Source: Burhinus oedicnemus
Taxonomy: Eukaryota; Chordata; Aves; Charadriiformes; Burhinidae
Length of the DNA: 64,000 bases
Assembly (NCBI GenBank): GCA_008921705.1
Contig: VFFE01007081.1
Location: forward strand, 277,449-341,448
Direction of reading: 5' to 3'
Shown: positions 1-12,780 of the stretch, one piece after another
Numbering within the stretch: the stretch's first letter is position 1
How the letters are laid out: each line of letters begins with the position of its first letter
Program-made: the position numbers and the translations under genes
Notes under the pieces: model-generated
The model's input: the letters and a program-made list of their open reading frames with translations, nothing else
Told to the model about the DNA's origin: nothing
Databases searched by the model: none

Positions 1-2594
1 GATCATCTAGTTCCAAACCGCTTGCCATGGCCAGGGGCACCTTCCAGTAGAACTGGTTGCTCAAAGCTCCATCCAGCTTGGCCCTGAACACTTCCAGGGA
101 TGGAGCATCCACAGCTTCCCTGAGAAACCTGTTCCAGTGCCTCACCACCCTTACAGTGACAAATTTATTCCTGAGATCTAATCTAAATCTATCCTCTTCT
201 AGTTTGAAGCCATTACCCCTTGTCCTATCACTACATGCCCTTGTAAAAAGTCCCTCTCCAGCTTTATTATAGGACCCTGACAGATACTGGAAGGCTGCTG
301 TAAGGTCTCCCCAGAGCCGTCTCTGCTCCAGGCTGAACAACACCAACTCTGTCAGCCTGTCCTCATAGCAGAGGTGCTCTAGTTCTCTCATCATCTTTGT
401 GGCCCTCCTCTGGACCAACTCCAACACGTCCATGTCCTTATGCTGGGGGCTCCAGAGCTGGATGCAGTACTCTAGGTGGGGTCTCACAAGAGCAGAGCAG
501 AGGGGCAGAATCACCTCCCTCGACCTGCTGGCCATGCTTCTTTTGATGCAGCCCTGGGTGCAATTGGCTTTCTGGGCTGCATGCACACATTGCTGGCTCA
601 TGTTGAGCTTCTCATCCACCAACAACCCTCAAGTCCCTCTCCTCAGGGCTGCTCTCAATCCATTTTCTGCGCAGCCTGTATTTGTGCATGGGATTGCCAT
701 GACCCACATACAGTACCTTGCACTTGGCCTTATTGAACTTCATGAGGTTTGCACAGGCCCACCTCTCAAGCCTGTCCAGATCTCTCTGGATGGCATCCCT
801 TCCCTCCAGCATGTCGACCGCTCAACACAGCTCAGTGTTGTTCTCAGACTTGCTGAGGGTGCACTCAATCCCAACATCCATGTCACCAACAAAGATATTA
901 AATAGTACCGGTCCCAGTACTGACCCATGAGGAACACTACTTGTCACTGTTCACCACTTTGACATCGAGCCTTTGACCGCAGCTCTTTGAGTGCGACCAT
1001 TCAGCCAATTCCTTATCCACCGAGTGGTCCATCCATCAAATCCATGTCTCTCCAATTTAGAGACAAGGATGTCATGTGGGACAGTGTTAAACACTTTGCA
1101 CAAGTCCAGGTAGATGACATCCTTTGCTCTCCCCTTATCTACCAACACTGTAATGCCGTTGTAGAAGGCCACCAAATTTGTCAGGCACGATTTGCCCTTA
1201 GTGAAGCCATGTTGGCTGCCACCTGTCACCTCCTCATTTTCCATGTGCCTTAGAAGAGTTTCCAGGAGAATCTTCTCCATGACTTTACTGGGCACAGAGG
1301 TGAGACTGACAAGCCTGTAGTTACCCGGGTCTTATTTATTTTTTTTCCCTTTTTAAAAATGGGGGTTATGTTTCCCCTTTTCTAGTCAGCAGAAACTTCA
1401 CCAGACTGCCATGACTTCTCAAATATGATGGATAGTGGCTTGGCAACTTCATCCGCCAGTTCTCTCAGGACCTGTGGATGAATCTCATCAGGTCCCATGG
1501 ACTTGTGCACCTTCAGGTTCCTCAGATGGTCTCAAATCTGGTCTTCTCCTGCAGTGGCTGGTACCTCATTCTCCCAGTCCCTGCTTTTGCCTTCTGCAGC
1601 TTGGGTGGTGTGGTTAGAATCCTTACCAGTGATGACTGCGGTAAAAAAGTTGTTGAGTACTTCAGCCTTCTCCATGTCCCGGGTGACCAGGTCTCCTGTT
1701 TCCTTCCTGAGTGGGCCTACACTTTCCCTAGTCTTCATTTTGTCCCTGATATACCTATAGAAGGCTTCCTTTTTGCCCCTGACACCCCGGCCAGATTTCA
1801 CTCTCTCTGGGCTTTAGTTTTCCCAACATGGTCCCTGGCTGTCTGGACAATTTCTCTGTATTCTTCCCGGGCTACCTGTCCTTGCTTCCACCCTCTGTAG
1901 GCTTCCTTTTCTTTTTGAGATTGTCCAGGAGCTCCTTGTTCATCGACGCAGGCCTCCCGGCATTTTTGCCTGACTTCCTCTGTGTTGGGATGCATTGCTC
2001 CTGAGCTTGGAGGAGGCGGTCCTTGAATATTAGCCAGCTTTCTTGGGCCCCTCTCCCTTCCAGGGCTTTATTCCAGTGTACTACATCAAGCAGGTCTCCG
2101 AAGAGGCCGAAGTCTGCTCTCCCGAAGTCCAGGGTGACAAGCTTACTGTGTGCCCTCCTCACCGCCCTAAGGATCTCAAACTCCGCCATCTCATGATCAC
2201 TGAAGCCAAGGCTGCCCTTGAGCGTGACATTCCCCACCAGTCCCTCCTTGTTGCCAAGAATAAGGCTCAGCATGGCACATCTCCTCGTTGGCTCCCCCAT
2301 TGCTTGGAGAAGGAATTAATTGTCGACACATTCCAGGAACCTCCTGGATTGCTTATGCCCTGCTGTGTTGTCTTTCCAGCAGATATTGGGGTGGTTGAAG
2401 TCCCCCATGAGGACCAGGGCTTGTGAACATGAGGCTGCTACTATCTGTCTGTAGAGGGCCTCATCCACTCGGTCTTCCTGGTCAGGTGGTCTGTAGCAGA
2501 CCCCACTGTAACATCACCTGTCCCTACCCTCCCTTTGATCTTGACCCATAAGCTCTCAGTCAGCTCCTTATCCATCCCCAGGCAGAGCCCCAGG
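1..2594 (-). mobile_element. CR1 LINE, 5'-truncated, ORF2 remnant
   Basis: This is a CR1 non-LTR retrotransposon read on the minus strand, with its 3' end beyond base 1. Translating the minus strand in pieces gives ORF2 order: an endonuclease-like motif ([12 protein letters not shown]) near 2360-2410, the rest of the endonuclease and linker at 1872-2300, reverse-transcriptase blocks at 951-1295 ([16 protein letters not shown]), then the RT C-terminal part and 3' UTR below 940. The frame is broken several times. The catalytic block, normally F/S-A/S-D-D-T-K-L, reads SENNTEL near 840-875, so both catalytic aspartates are gone. The 5' part is missing, as is usual for CR1. The right edge near 2594 is approximate and abuts a plus-strand CR1 tail. 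The copy is dead and resembles the one at 60629-62360. Confidence 0.95.
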
Positions 2595-2598
2595 AATG

Positions 2599-2728
2599 AG
2601 GCTGGATGAGGCCTTGAGCAACTAGGTCTAGTGGGATGTGTCCTTGCCCATGGCAGGTGGGTTGGAACTAAATGCTCTTCAAAGTCCCTTCCAACATATA
2701 CTATTCTATATGATTCTATGATTCTATG
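2599..2728 (+). mobile_element. CR1 3' end (3' UTR only)
   Basis: This is a plus-strand CR1 3' tail. It runs from the GGATGAGGCCTTGAGCAA block through the GGTTGGAACTA and CCTTCCAACATA blocks to the terminal repeats TTCTATATGATTCTATGATTC. Only the last ~130 bases of an element survive. It lies head to head with the minus-strand CR1 at 1-2594 and directly before another plus-strand CR1. Confidence 0.9.
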
Positions 2729-3199
2729 GACCTGTTGGAGCAGGTCCAGAGGAGGGCCACAGAGTTGATCAGAGGGCTGGAGCTCTCCTATGAAGATGGG
2801 CTGAGAGAGTTGGGGCTGTTCAGCCTGGAGAAGAGAAGGCTCTGGGGACACGTTATAGCAGCCTTTCAATACTTAAAGGGGGCTTAGAAGAAAGATGGGG
2901 ACAAACTTTTTAGCAGTGCCTGTTGCGATAGGACAAGCAGTAATGGTTTTAAACTGAAACAGGGAAGATTTAAACTAGATATAGGGAAGAAATTCTTTAC
3001 TGTGTGGGTGGTGAAACACTGTAACAGGTTGCCCAGAGAGGTGGTAGATGCCCCATCTCTGGAAACATTCAAGGTCAGGTTGGACAGGGCTCTGACCAAC
3101 CTGATCTAGTTGAAGATGTCCCTGTTTATGGCAGGGGAGGTTGGAGTAGATGACCTTTAAAGGTCCTTTCCAACCCAAACTATTCTATGATTCTATGAG
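2729..3199 (+). mobile_element. CR1 3' end, ~470 bp
   Basis: This is a 5'-truncated CR1 on the plus strand. It begins inside the C-terminal ORF2 region (GAGGAGGGCCACAGAGTTGA), continues through the 3' UTR (AGAAATTCTTTACTGTG, GGTTGCCCAGAGAGGTGGT) and ends with TTCTATGATTCTATGAG at about 3199. Its first base follows directly on the terminal repeats of the CR1 at 2599-2728, so the two sit in tandem. Confidence 0.93.
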
Positions 3200-6100
3200 A
3201 CTTTGTCTTTCTCCATCATCTTTCTCCACTGCTAATTGTCTGAACTGAATGGTGGGCAACATGAAATGGAAAAATGTTAAGAAATCAGCAAGATTGATTT
3301 TTTTGTCATTGCCAGGTTGCCCTGCTGTTATTGTATGCTCTGGTGATTATGGGGATCCATCACTTAGGCATCTCATTTTATCTCCATCTTGAACTTGAAA
3401 TAGCAAAAATTAGGCAGGTGCTTTGTTCACATCCACAGTATTTTTGCTTAATTTTAACTTCATCAGTGAGAAAATTTGTGGTACTTAGGTTTTTAAAGGC
3501 CCTTAAGTGACGTCCTTGTGCTTCATGCTGTCTTTACATGCATGTCAGCAGCTTTGCCTGCTGAAGAGCCTTTTGGGGAGACATAATGATATTTCATATG
3601 TAGAGGTAGCAGGCAGCCACATACACAGCTGCATGTCAAACGGCTGCGTGAATCTAAAAAGGTACAGCAAAACATAAAATTCTTCAGACCTATTGATTAT
3701 TTTATTCTTCAGTATATTACTTCATTATGTCTTAATGTTTCAGATGTTTTAGCAGCTTTGTCTGTGACCTTCAGTGGAATTTAATCTTTCAACTTACACA
3801 TTCTTAACCAATAGTTCATCACTATTATCAGCCTGAAGTGTTAGGTTTGGTCAAAAGGATGCTTTTTCAAATTCTTTTCGGAAAGCACAAAGTTCCAAAC
3901 TATTTCTTTTACCTTGGTATAGTGCTGAAGTAATTTGCTGAAAGTTATATGTGCATAATGGCCTGAGATATTGGGTGCCATACTAGACTAAGAAAATCAG
4001 GTAACATTTTTATGGCAGACTGCTCCAGTACCATCAACAAAGGAAATGCGTCGTTACTGACGTAACTGTTCCACTGCTTGAACTGAAAGGGTCAATATGT
4101 TGTTCCCCAAGGCTGCAAAATAATTATAATAGTCTGAATTGTTTTTTACTGTTTCAGTATACAGCTGGAAAAGTGACAGGAGTCCAAGCTTACTCTTTCT
4201 TTCTCATTCTCTGCTCGGGTAAATACCACGAGAGAAAATTCTGCATACATGACTAGCATAAATCTGAAAGAATTTTGCTAAAGAAACTGGGTTGTACAAG
4301 CAAAATAGCTAGTTTAGAAACCTCTCAGCTTTTGTACTCCACGTTTTAGGATAATGGAATATATAGTGTAGCCATCTGTAATATAGACTATGTAATACAG
4401 GAGGATATAATGCAATATAATTCTTGTTAGCCTATGATGTTATATACTTTATAGTAGGAAATAGAAAAAAGCCCACATATAAAAGTAACTGAGGTGTGTC
4501 ACATAACATTGTAATAGTACACAGTAGTCATGCAGTATTGCCTCTGTTACTTTATCTAAATAAACATATATTACTCTAGTTATTTCCATACTGTAGGCAA
4601 CTTTAGCAACAGGCATTTTTTGAGGATTTACATCCTTTTTAGGGATTTAAAAAAGCTAAGTTTTTGAAGACATGTAATTCCACACTCTCTTCAGTTTGTC
4701 TCTATCTTCACTACACAGTGACCATCTGAGAGTGCTGTATTCCAAGCAAGTGATTGCGTTTAAACAGAAGCTTTTCTTCATGTTAACATTTCACTTCCTT
4801 CCCCTCCACCAAGCCTCAGGCAAAGCAGTAGCTGCTCTCTCTTGCTACAATGCTGTACACTGTGATGAAGCATAGTCATTCATGTGACACAATATAGTAA
4901 TCAGAAGTAAATTACACCCTTTAAAATTACCAACCCCAATCATAATGCGTAAAACAATGTGATAATTGCTGTCATAGGAACATGGGAAAAAATAGAAGAC
5001 TAGTCATTAAACAAATACTATAATCATTAATAACAAGTGTCATGTGAAATAACAGTTTTCTACTAATCGCTATCCTAGAGCTGTAATGCGAACTGCAGAG
5101 TCTTTTTCGTAAAGTAAACTGGCTGCATACAGCTGAAAAAAAAGCATAAACTTACCAAAATATTGTCCATTAACAGGTTTTGTGTTGTGTTTCGTACACT
5201 GTACCTTTCCCCACATAAATATGGGTTTCTATATGCAGCAGTTATACAACCACGCTTGAATTTCTCCTTTGGATTCTGGCCTCAAGCGAACCATCAAACT
5301 CAAGCTGCTGGATTTTATACCATTCCTCCTACATCTCTGTGGTTAGTTTTATACTTCACCTCTTACCACTTCTCATGACCTCCTTACCACTTGCGCCACT
5401 CCTTGCTTTGTTTTACCCTGTGGAGTAAGTGTCTTCAAAGCCGATATCCTTTCCCCTGCCGGCATTGCCCCCTTTTCCTCATCATGTAAGTCCATGTGTT
5501 CTTCTCCAAAGGCAGTAATCACCACATTAGCTCTCTGTAGAAACCTTCTTTTCTGGGATGAGTTTTTCAGCTGAGGCTACGTCTCAGTTTGTTTATCTTT
5601 TCTTTCTGTGGGTATTCAAGAGAAGGCCAAAGAAAACCCATGAGCGAGGAAAACAGCACGAATGTGTGGGTCTATTGGACCTTGGAAGATTTTTCTTTCT
5701 TTTCTGAACGCTCAGCACTGCAATTAGTCATTTTGATTATCATTTCATATGAACAGTCTTTTCTTTTTAAAGTTTTTTTTTTTCAATTTTATAATATATA
5801 TTGCTGAGCTATTAGAACAGAGCTCTATTTAAACTAGCCTTTAAAAAATGTATCTACTTTTTCCGAGAATCAAATACGAGACTTTACATAAGTTGATCCT
5901 CCTACAATAAGTTGTCACTTATGTGTGTGTTCATTTTACAGAAGTAGAATAACCAGAGGCCAAGAATTAATTCAATCCCATCACAGTGAATCCCTTTGCT
6001 TTCCATATTCTTATCGCATTTTGAGGAAAAAGAAACCTCATTCAGATGTTGGTCACTTGCATTGTCAAGCTTTTAATTTTGAAAAAGAAAAATCACACAG

Positions 6101-9100
6101 GGAAATAATATCATATTAGAAACAAAAGATGCTAGAGCCACTTTTATTCAGAGTCCTGACACACTGTTTAGACAGAGAGGAGGAGGAGGTGAAGGAGGCC
6201 AGTGGACAGAGAAGAAAAAACCACAAGAGATACGGGTTAATTTGGCTTGAGCTTAGAAGGGCTTTCTCTGATGGATAAGGCCAGGCTCTAAAGAAAGCTG
6301 GGAGCTTTGGTGCTTATTTTTTCTGTGTTAGAGATGCTCAACCAGAGCTTCAGGAAGCTGAATAGGGAGGTAGGGAGAGGGCAAGGCAGAGCTGGGCAGC
6401 CATGTGCATCTTCTAGATGTCAACAGATGTTGCTGTTTAAAGCCTTAAATCCCACAGTTACCACAAAATGATACTTCCTTGCATAGGTAGTGGGGAAACT
6501 TTTCCTGTCTGTCTAGCTGTCTGTGTTTTCTAAAGTAAGGGAATGTGGTTCTTCATTCATATTAGAGCCTAAGTTTAAAAATAAAGACACCTCTCCTCCC
6601 CTTAACAAATAACCAGGTAAACTAGTTAAGGGAACAGATATAAATATCCAAATCTAAATCTCTCTGTCCTACTCAGGAGAAGGTGAACTAAAGACTTCGT
6701 GGCATTCATGAGAAGCATTGCTGTGACTTTTAATTCTACATGGACTACAAGTCTAAGTATCACTTTATGCCTCTAAAAACATGTAAAATAGTCTTCAGAT
6801 CTTTCCTTTTTGTTTGTTTTCTCGTTAAGAAAGAAGGTTTACACCAGAAAAGTAGTCAGTAAAAGGCTATTTTAGACATTGCCAGAGTATTCTTTGAAGG
6901 AGGGTAGTAGAGCCACTACAGTGCAATTAAATTGGGAAATGAGTATTTTTATTTTTGCGAGCCGATGCCAGTGGTGTTTTTTAAAGAAAAGAGGCTGGAG
7001 TGTTCTCACCACAGTCCCTTCATAGGCAGTGAGCTCATGTGAAACTGTGAGAAAAAGGGTTAGAGAGTCAGAAGCTTTGTCATCAAGCCCACTATTCGCA
7101 GCTTTGTTCTTATCTTCAAATGTGTAAAGAATCAAAATGAGCTATCTGCACTTTAATTTCCATTCCAGGGAAAGCTGGAAAGTGGGGATGAATTTTACCG
7201 CTTAATTTGTCTCTGTATCTCTGCATTTTTCTGACAGGATTTCCTTCCTTGGAAAACAAACCAGTTGCAATCCAGGCAAAAATTTTCCTCTGCCTCTGCT
7301 CCAACACCTATGGATCTTGCTCTCTGTATCAGTGCTGTCTAGGCAGCAAGCCCACTCAAAAGTGGTAGGTCTGCTGGGCAGGTAAGGCATGTGTCCCATA
7401 GCTACCTGCCCTGGTAGGTCTGGGCTGCAGGTTCAGGCTGTGGGAGGCTGTGATGCCTCTGCCAGGAGTTACCAGTGCCTCCTGCAGATTCCTGACCTGC
7501 TCTTACATGTGCCTTGATTGAGAGGAACACGAAGGAGGCAGTGATGCCTTTTTTTTTGGTGCGTTTTCCAAGATTTTCCAAGCAGCCGATCCTAGACAAA
7601 GCTGTCCTAAAGAGGGCTGAGACAGTTCAGTTCTCCAAAATCCTTTGGACGTGGGTACCATTAGCTTGTTGGGAACTCATCCAGGTGGGCAGGCGTGGGG
7701 AGGTGAATGACCATGGGAAAGTTTATGACTTGCATGAACATTTCTGTTATTTTCACAAGTCAATTATGACACTGTGCTGAATAAAGCTGTGACTGAGGTA
7801 CCTACTTTTGAAGTGAGAATGCTTTCCTCATCAATTGATTTCACCAGGGCAAATGGATTTTTGTTCAAGTATGCCAAAAAGTAACTCCTATTGTTTTCCA
7901 TTTATCTCTATCAAAACAAACAAATAAAAAGGCAAGTAAAAAAAGCATACAAAATGTTTATTAACCTGTTATACAAATGACCATGTAAGTTCTATGCCTC
8001 CGACTAATCTTTTGTGCACTATAAACATTTGCTTCCAGTTATTTCTGTTTCTCTTTTTTAATGGTGATTTCCCAAGTTAAAGACAAGCCTGATAGCTACC
8101 TCTAATCTTTATAGCAATGGATTTTAAAATATTCAAACTGTGTAATTTATTTTTAATGATCTGTAGCTCTGAAATAGTTCAGGCAATGTGCTTTATACTC
8201 TGCAGAAAAATTCTCCTTGGTCCTCAGGGCAAAATTCCATTTTTTCAGGCCAAGCCAATTTTGACAACCAAAATGTTTATTAAATAGAGAGAGAGAGACA
8301 GAGAGAGCAGGGGAACTAGTGTTAAAAACAGTGGCTGAAAGGTCCCTGGTGACATTTTAAAACAGAATACTATTGAGACTGATTTTTAATTGCTTTGAAA
8401 CCTCCCTGATCATTTGTACCTGGGAAAGGTAGGTATGAAATGTTCTTAAACAAGAATTTCCTACATCATTTACACAAATGGGAACTTAGCACACTGTGTT
8501 CACATATAAATGAAGTATTCAAAATGAAAGGTGTTTGAGACTCTAACGTAGAAACTATTGCCAAGTGCATCTTCTGCCATACAGAAACTCCTGTTCTAAA
8601 AGAAGTTACATCCCATGACATTTTTGATAAAGATTTTCCAGTGAAAGGTAAGTTAAATGAAAGGCTCAAGTGTTAAAACAATTTTTGAAGGCTCAATAAG
8701 ATGTAAGTAACATCACTTAAGAAAGGCATTTATTAATTATTGAGCTCCTGAGTGGACGCCTATTTAGCTTGTCCCCAAAAGATGCTCCAAACTCCCCTTC
8801 AGTTTTCCAGCTTATGTTGGTTATATATCATTTACCTTACCGCTGACACAAATCATTGGACTTTAGCCTTGATACCCCTACCTAGTTTCAGTTAAGTGCA
8901 ACCACTGCCTTATACATTTATGGTTTGCACACCAGACCAACATGTTTTTCACACTGTTTCTGTGCCTGAACATCATCAAGCTCTCCCTTGGCTGCTTGAT
9001 TGCAGATCTTTGGCCTCATGATTTCGGGAGCAGAGGCACTGTCTGGCTGGAGGCTGGTACACAGCACTACTGTGTTCCTGTCTTTGCAGAAGGATTATAC

Positions 9101-9423
9101 GTGCTGATGCTAAAAATGTCCTTTCTTACCTGCAGCCTAGGCTTATTAAGACTTTTTCAATATTCTCAAAATTAATTAGATAATCTGAGTTGATTGTTAG
9201 ATGAGAGGTCACATTTAATTTGCTGTATTACTGATTCTATATCCTTCTTTTTCCTGCTGTCAGAGTTGGATATGAAAGCATCAAGTTGGATACTGCTTGC
9301 CACTGATTCAAACCTCAGAAGGGATTGCTATACTCTTTGTCCTTCTTTAGGAGATAAATTTCATTCCATGCAATTTCCATGCAGGGTGAAATTCCCTTCT
9401 TTCTTTAGTATGGAAGAGATTTT
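3200..9423. other. Single-copy non-coding DNA
   Basis: AT-rich sequence with no recognised repeat family beyond a short GA run near 8286. Open frames here are at most about 90 codons, lack supporting splice sites or codon character, and most begin without a believable ATG context. I see no gene, RNA or regulatory unit that I can support. Confidence 0.6.
8286..8308. repeat. GA microsatellite
   Basis: An interrupted run of about eleven GA units with one CA substitution. It is a simple repeat with no visible wider context. Confidence 0.85.
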
Positions 9424-10140
9424 AGAATCATAGAATCATTTAGGTTGGAAAAGACCTTTAAGATCATCTAGTCCAACCATTGACCCTACTCTACCACGTC
9501 TGCCACTAAACCATGTCTCTAAGCACCACATCTACATGACTTTTAAACACATCTAGGGATGGTGACTCAACCACCTCCCTGGGCAGCATGTTCCAATGTT
9601 TGATCACTCTTTCAGTGAAAAATTTTTTCCTCATCTCCAGCCTAAACCTCCCCAGATGCAACTTGAACCCATTTCCTCTTGTCCTATCGCCAGTTACTTG
9701 GGACATCAGCTCCCATCTGACTACAACCTCCTTTCAGGTAGTTGTAGAGAGCAATAAGGTCTCCCCTCAACTTTCTCTTCTCCAGACTAAACAATCCTAA
9801 TTCCTTCAGCCGCTCCTCATCAGACATGTTCTCCAGACCCCTCACTAGCTTTGTTGCCCTTCTCTGGACACGCTCCAGCACCTCAATGTCCCTCCTATAC
9901 TGTGGCGCCCAAAACTGAACACAGCACTCAAGCTGCGGCCTCACCAGCACTGAGTACAGGGGCACGATCACTTCCCTACTCCTACTGGCCACCCTATTCT
10001 TGATACAGGCCAAGATTCTGTTGGCCTTCTTGGCTACCTGGCTGCACTGCTGGCTCATGTTCAGCCAGCTGTCCACCAGGACCCCCAGATTGTTTTCTGC
10101 CAAGCAGCTTTCCAGATGCTCCTCCCAAGCTTGTAGCATT
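9424..10140 (-). mobile_element. CR1 LINE, 5'-truncated, ~717 bp
   Basis: Minus-strand CR1. On the plus strand it starts with AGAATCATAGAATCATTTAG, the reversed 3' end. It continues through the 3' UTR (CATGTCTCTAAGCACCACAT) and then the ORF2 C-terminus. The minus frame at 9684-10139 stays open for 151 codons and carries the CR1 C-terminal pattern ([20 protein letters not shown]). The RT catalytic block lies upstream of the truncation and is absent. The 5' break is near 10140. The same subfamily is inserted at 60792-61044, and a 3' stub of it lies at 59089. Confidence 0.95.
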
Positions 10141-10475
10141 TCAAACCAAAGAACCTCTATTTCTGCTCTTTTTGGAAAATCAGGGCTATTTTGTCAGTCA
10201 GGCTGAGAAAGACCTTGTTGCCTGTGGCTCAGCAACTTCAAACTGGACTCAGGGAAGCTATGTCCCCCTTTTTCCTTTACAGTAGACTTCTGTGCCAGAG
10301 GAAATGGCCAAGATTACCAAGCCTAGGAACAGAGATGACAGGATAGGATTACATTGGCAAATGCACTTTCCGACCATTCCTAACAATCCAGACTTGCAGT
10401 GCAAGATTTCTGAAGGATATATGCAGAATTCTTCAAAATACAAAATTCTGGAAGCCATCTCAGAAGCAAGAAATA

Positions 10476-10540
10476 TCATAGAATCACAGAATGGTTTAGG
10501 TTAGAAGGCACCTTAAAGATCATCTAGTTCCAGCTCCCCA
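10476..10540 (-). mobile_element. CR1 3' end stub
   Basis: About 65 bases of a minus-strand CR1 3' terminus: TCATAGAATCACAGAATGG, then AGATCATCTAGTTCCAGC. No ORF sequence remains. It lies 336 bases beyond the 5' break of the larger CR1 but is a different copy, since it is itself a 3' end. Confidence 0.88.
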
Positions 10541-11939
10541 ATAATAAAGGTTTTTTCATTCTATTCCTCTCCAACTAGGTTCTTATGCTATCATCATCAA
10601 TTTTACTGTCTCTAGCAGTTTTGGTACGTACATCCTGTACATTATGAATTGAAATGCTGTGTTGTGAGATTATATTTTCTTGAAGTTATAAGAAGTGAAT
10701 CATGCTAATTTCTTACACAGAAAATAAAACAGAGCTTGGGATAGTTAGATAAATTCAAATAGAGCTAAAGGAGTTACAGTATCTCACCACCTGTTTGGCT
10801 TTTCAAAATCTTTTCATTTCAAGATTCACAGAGATAGTAATGGATACCATTCATCAACTGAATAAAGAATTAAGCACCAGCAACGCAAAACATATTTACA
10901 TAAATATTATAAAAAATAAGCTGATTATTTTCATGTTGAGATCACAGTAATAATAGCTGTGAAAGACAAGTGGGAAGTGATTCAGGAAATCTCCATGTAA
11001 ATTTTTATTTGGGATGATGTTAATATTTTCACTAAATGGATGGAAGGAAATACAGTAAGAATTCCAAAGATGAAGGAAAAAATTCTAACTTCCCATTAAT
11101 TTATTTAACCAGTATTATAATTAAAACTGCTCAATGGTTTCAAGACAAAGCATTTTTCTTTAGGAGAAAAAACTTCCTATGAAAAAGTTTTTCAAGAGAA
11201 GAATGGAATTTTAAAACTTTAAATTTCTAAAAATGAATCTTTTTTTTTTTCTGTTTAAGACAGGATTTCATTTCAGGACTGTTTTATGAATACAAAAATA
11301 ACAGAATTACTTTCAGTTTGTAATAGTTTCTGGGCTCTTCAGAGTTTATTTTTGACTAAAGCAAATGTATGATTCTCCTCCCCTCCCTTACTCCTTCTCT
11401 CTTAAGTGTCTAAACCATAATTTTGAATGTCATTGTTTATAGAGGCATAAATTTGCAGTTGTCAACGGCTGCTCTCTGATGACAACTGGAAAATGACATA
11501 GAACACCTGATGTTCTTAAATTAGCTAGTCAGCATGTTTAAAGCCCACAAAGAATTGTTTATTCCTTGGCTGAAGAACATAGAGAATTTTTGAATTATTA
11601 GAATGAAAAACGTGACTGTTGACTCTTGGATGTGAGTGAATGTATTTATTTTCTTGGAGCTGAGGGAAAACAACGACTTGATCATCTGGATTTGTGTCAT
11701 GCAAACCTAGGGGGGGAAACATGAATAGCACATCATAACTGTCAAAACATTCATGACATTTGTTACAATGTTGTTAGCAACAGACAAATTTTACCAACAA
11801 TAAGGCATAGAATAGGATATGTAAACATAGCATAAATATACACTGAGAGAGAGAGCTAGCATAAATGGACAGACATCCCTCTCCACTGTAAGATCCACGC
11901 TGACTCTTTCCTCTTTACAGGGTGTGTCATTCTCTGCTT
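10541..11939. other. Single-copy non-coding DNA
   Basis: AT-rich sequence with several A or T runs and no recognised repeat or gene. Frames here are short. Confidence 0.55.
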
Positions 11940-12780
11940 TGGATCTTGCCATTTTGCCCAGCAACAACATCAAACTTACCGGTCTGTAATTTTGGGATTC
12001 CTCCTGGGTCCCTGTTTAAAGATTGGTGTCAAAATTGTCACACTCCATTCTTCCAGCACCAAGGTTAGCTGAAGTGATACATCATGCACAGCAATTAGTT
12101 TAGCAATTATATACTCTAATTTCTTCAAACTTTAGGTTAAAAAAAGCCTAGTCAGATGTTAGCACAGATGCAAACTATTTTCCCTGTACTGCTTTCGCTT
12201 TACCTTTACCTTATTTTTTCTACAAACTGGTCATCTACCACCCCATCATCCTTTTGGTAGACCTCTCGCCACTGCCATTAGTTTTCTTTTTTTCAGCTTC
12301 AATAAGCTGGTCTTCAAAATATTTCAGTCAGCCACATTGTGGGACATATGACTGACTTTCAGCTTTCCCTGTTTGGACGTTGCTTTTTTTTTCTCTAGAA
12401 GTCTCACTGATTCTTCTGTCTAGCCACACTAGAACAAGGAAAGGGAATCCCTTCTGTAGTGGTCTTTTTTAATAGTTGGAATATATCTATTGTAACACTC
12501 GGCATGGAACAAAATGCCCTGTGGGTATTTTACCCATTTAATATCCTTGTTACCAGCTTCCTTAACTTTATCGTGCTCCAGTTTCTGAAGTTAAGTGCTT
12601 CCATGGTGAATATTTTTGGTGTAGCTGTTCTTGTCAGAACACTGACTGTGGATGCCTTATGGTCACTTCTGTGTCACTGCAAGCAGGTTTTGGAAAGGAT
12701 TGATCTCCAACATGACGTTAGTATTTTTTGCACAAAAAGTGATGTTGCCGAGGGCAGAGGACCGACAGTAGTGTGATCTT
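11940..12780 (-). mobile_element. Ancient CR1/L3-like LINE relic
   Basis: Two blocks look like a very old LINE of the CR1/L3 clade read on the minus strand. In 11944-12030 the minus translation gives PIFKQG..RRNPK..DR, which matches the RT stretch PIFKKGDR.NP.NYRP of CR1/L2/L3 elements, and the plus text has the antisense hallmark ACCGGTCTGTAATTTTGGGA. In 12575-12670 the text CTGAAGTTAAGTGCTTCCAT followed by GATGCCTTATGGTCACTTCT resembles the antisense endonuclease part of L3-type elements. The order of the blocks, RT low and endonuclease high, fits one minus-strand element. The middle is too decayed to align by eye, so the edges are uncertain. Confidence 0.6.

Noticed and set aside
399..905. 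168-codon plus-strand frame at the left edge
   Set aside because: It is the antisense of the CR1 ORF2; the minus strand carries the RT blocks.
8286..8308. Short regular repeats as a possible CRISPR-like array
   Set aside because: Simple dinucleotide repeat without spacers, in a vertebrate genome.
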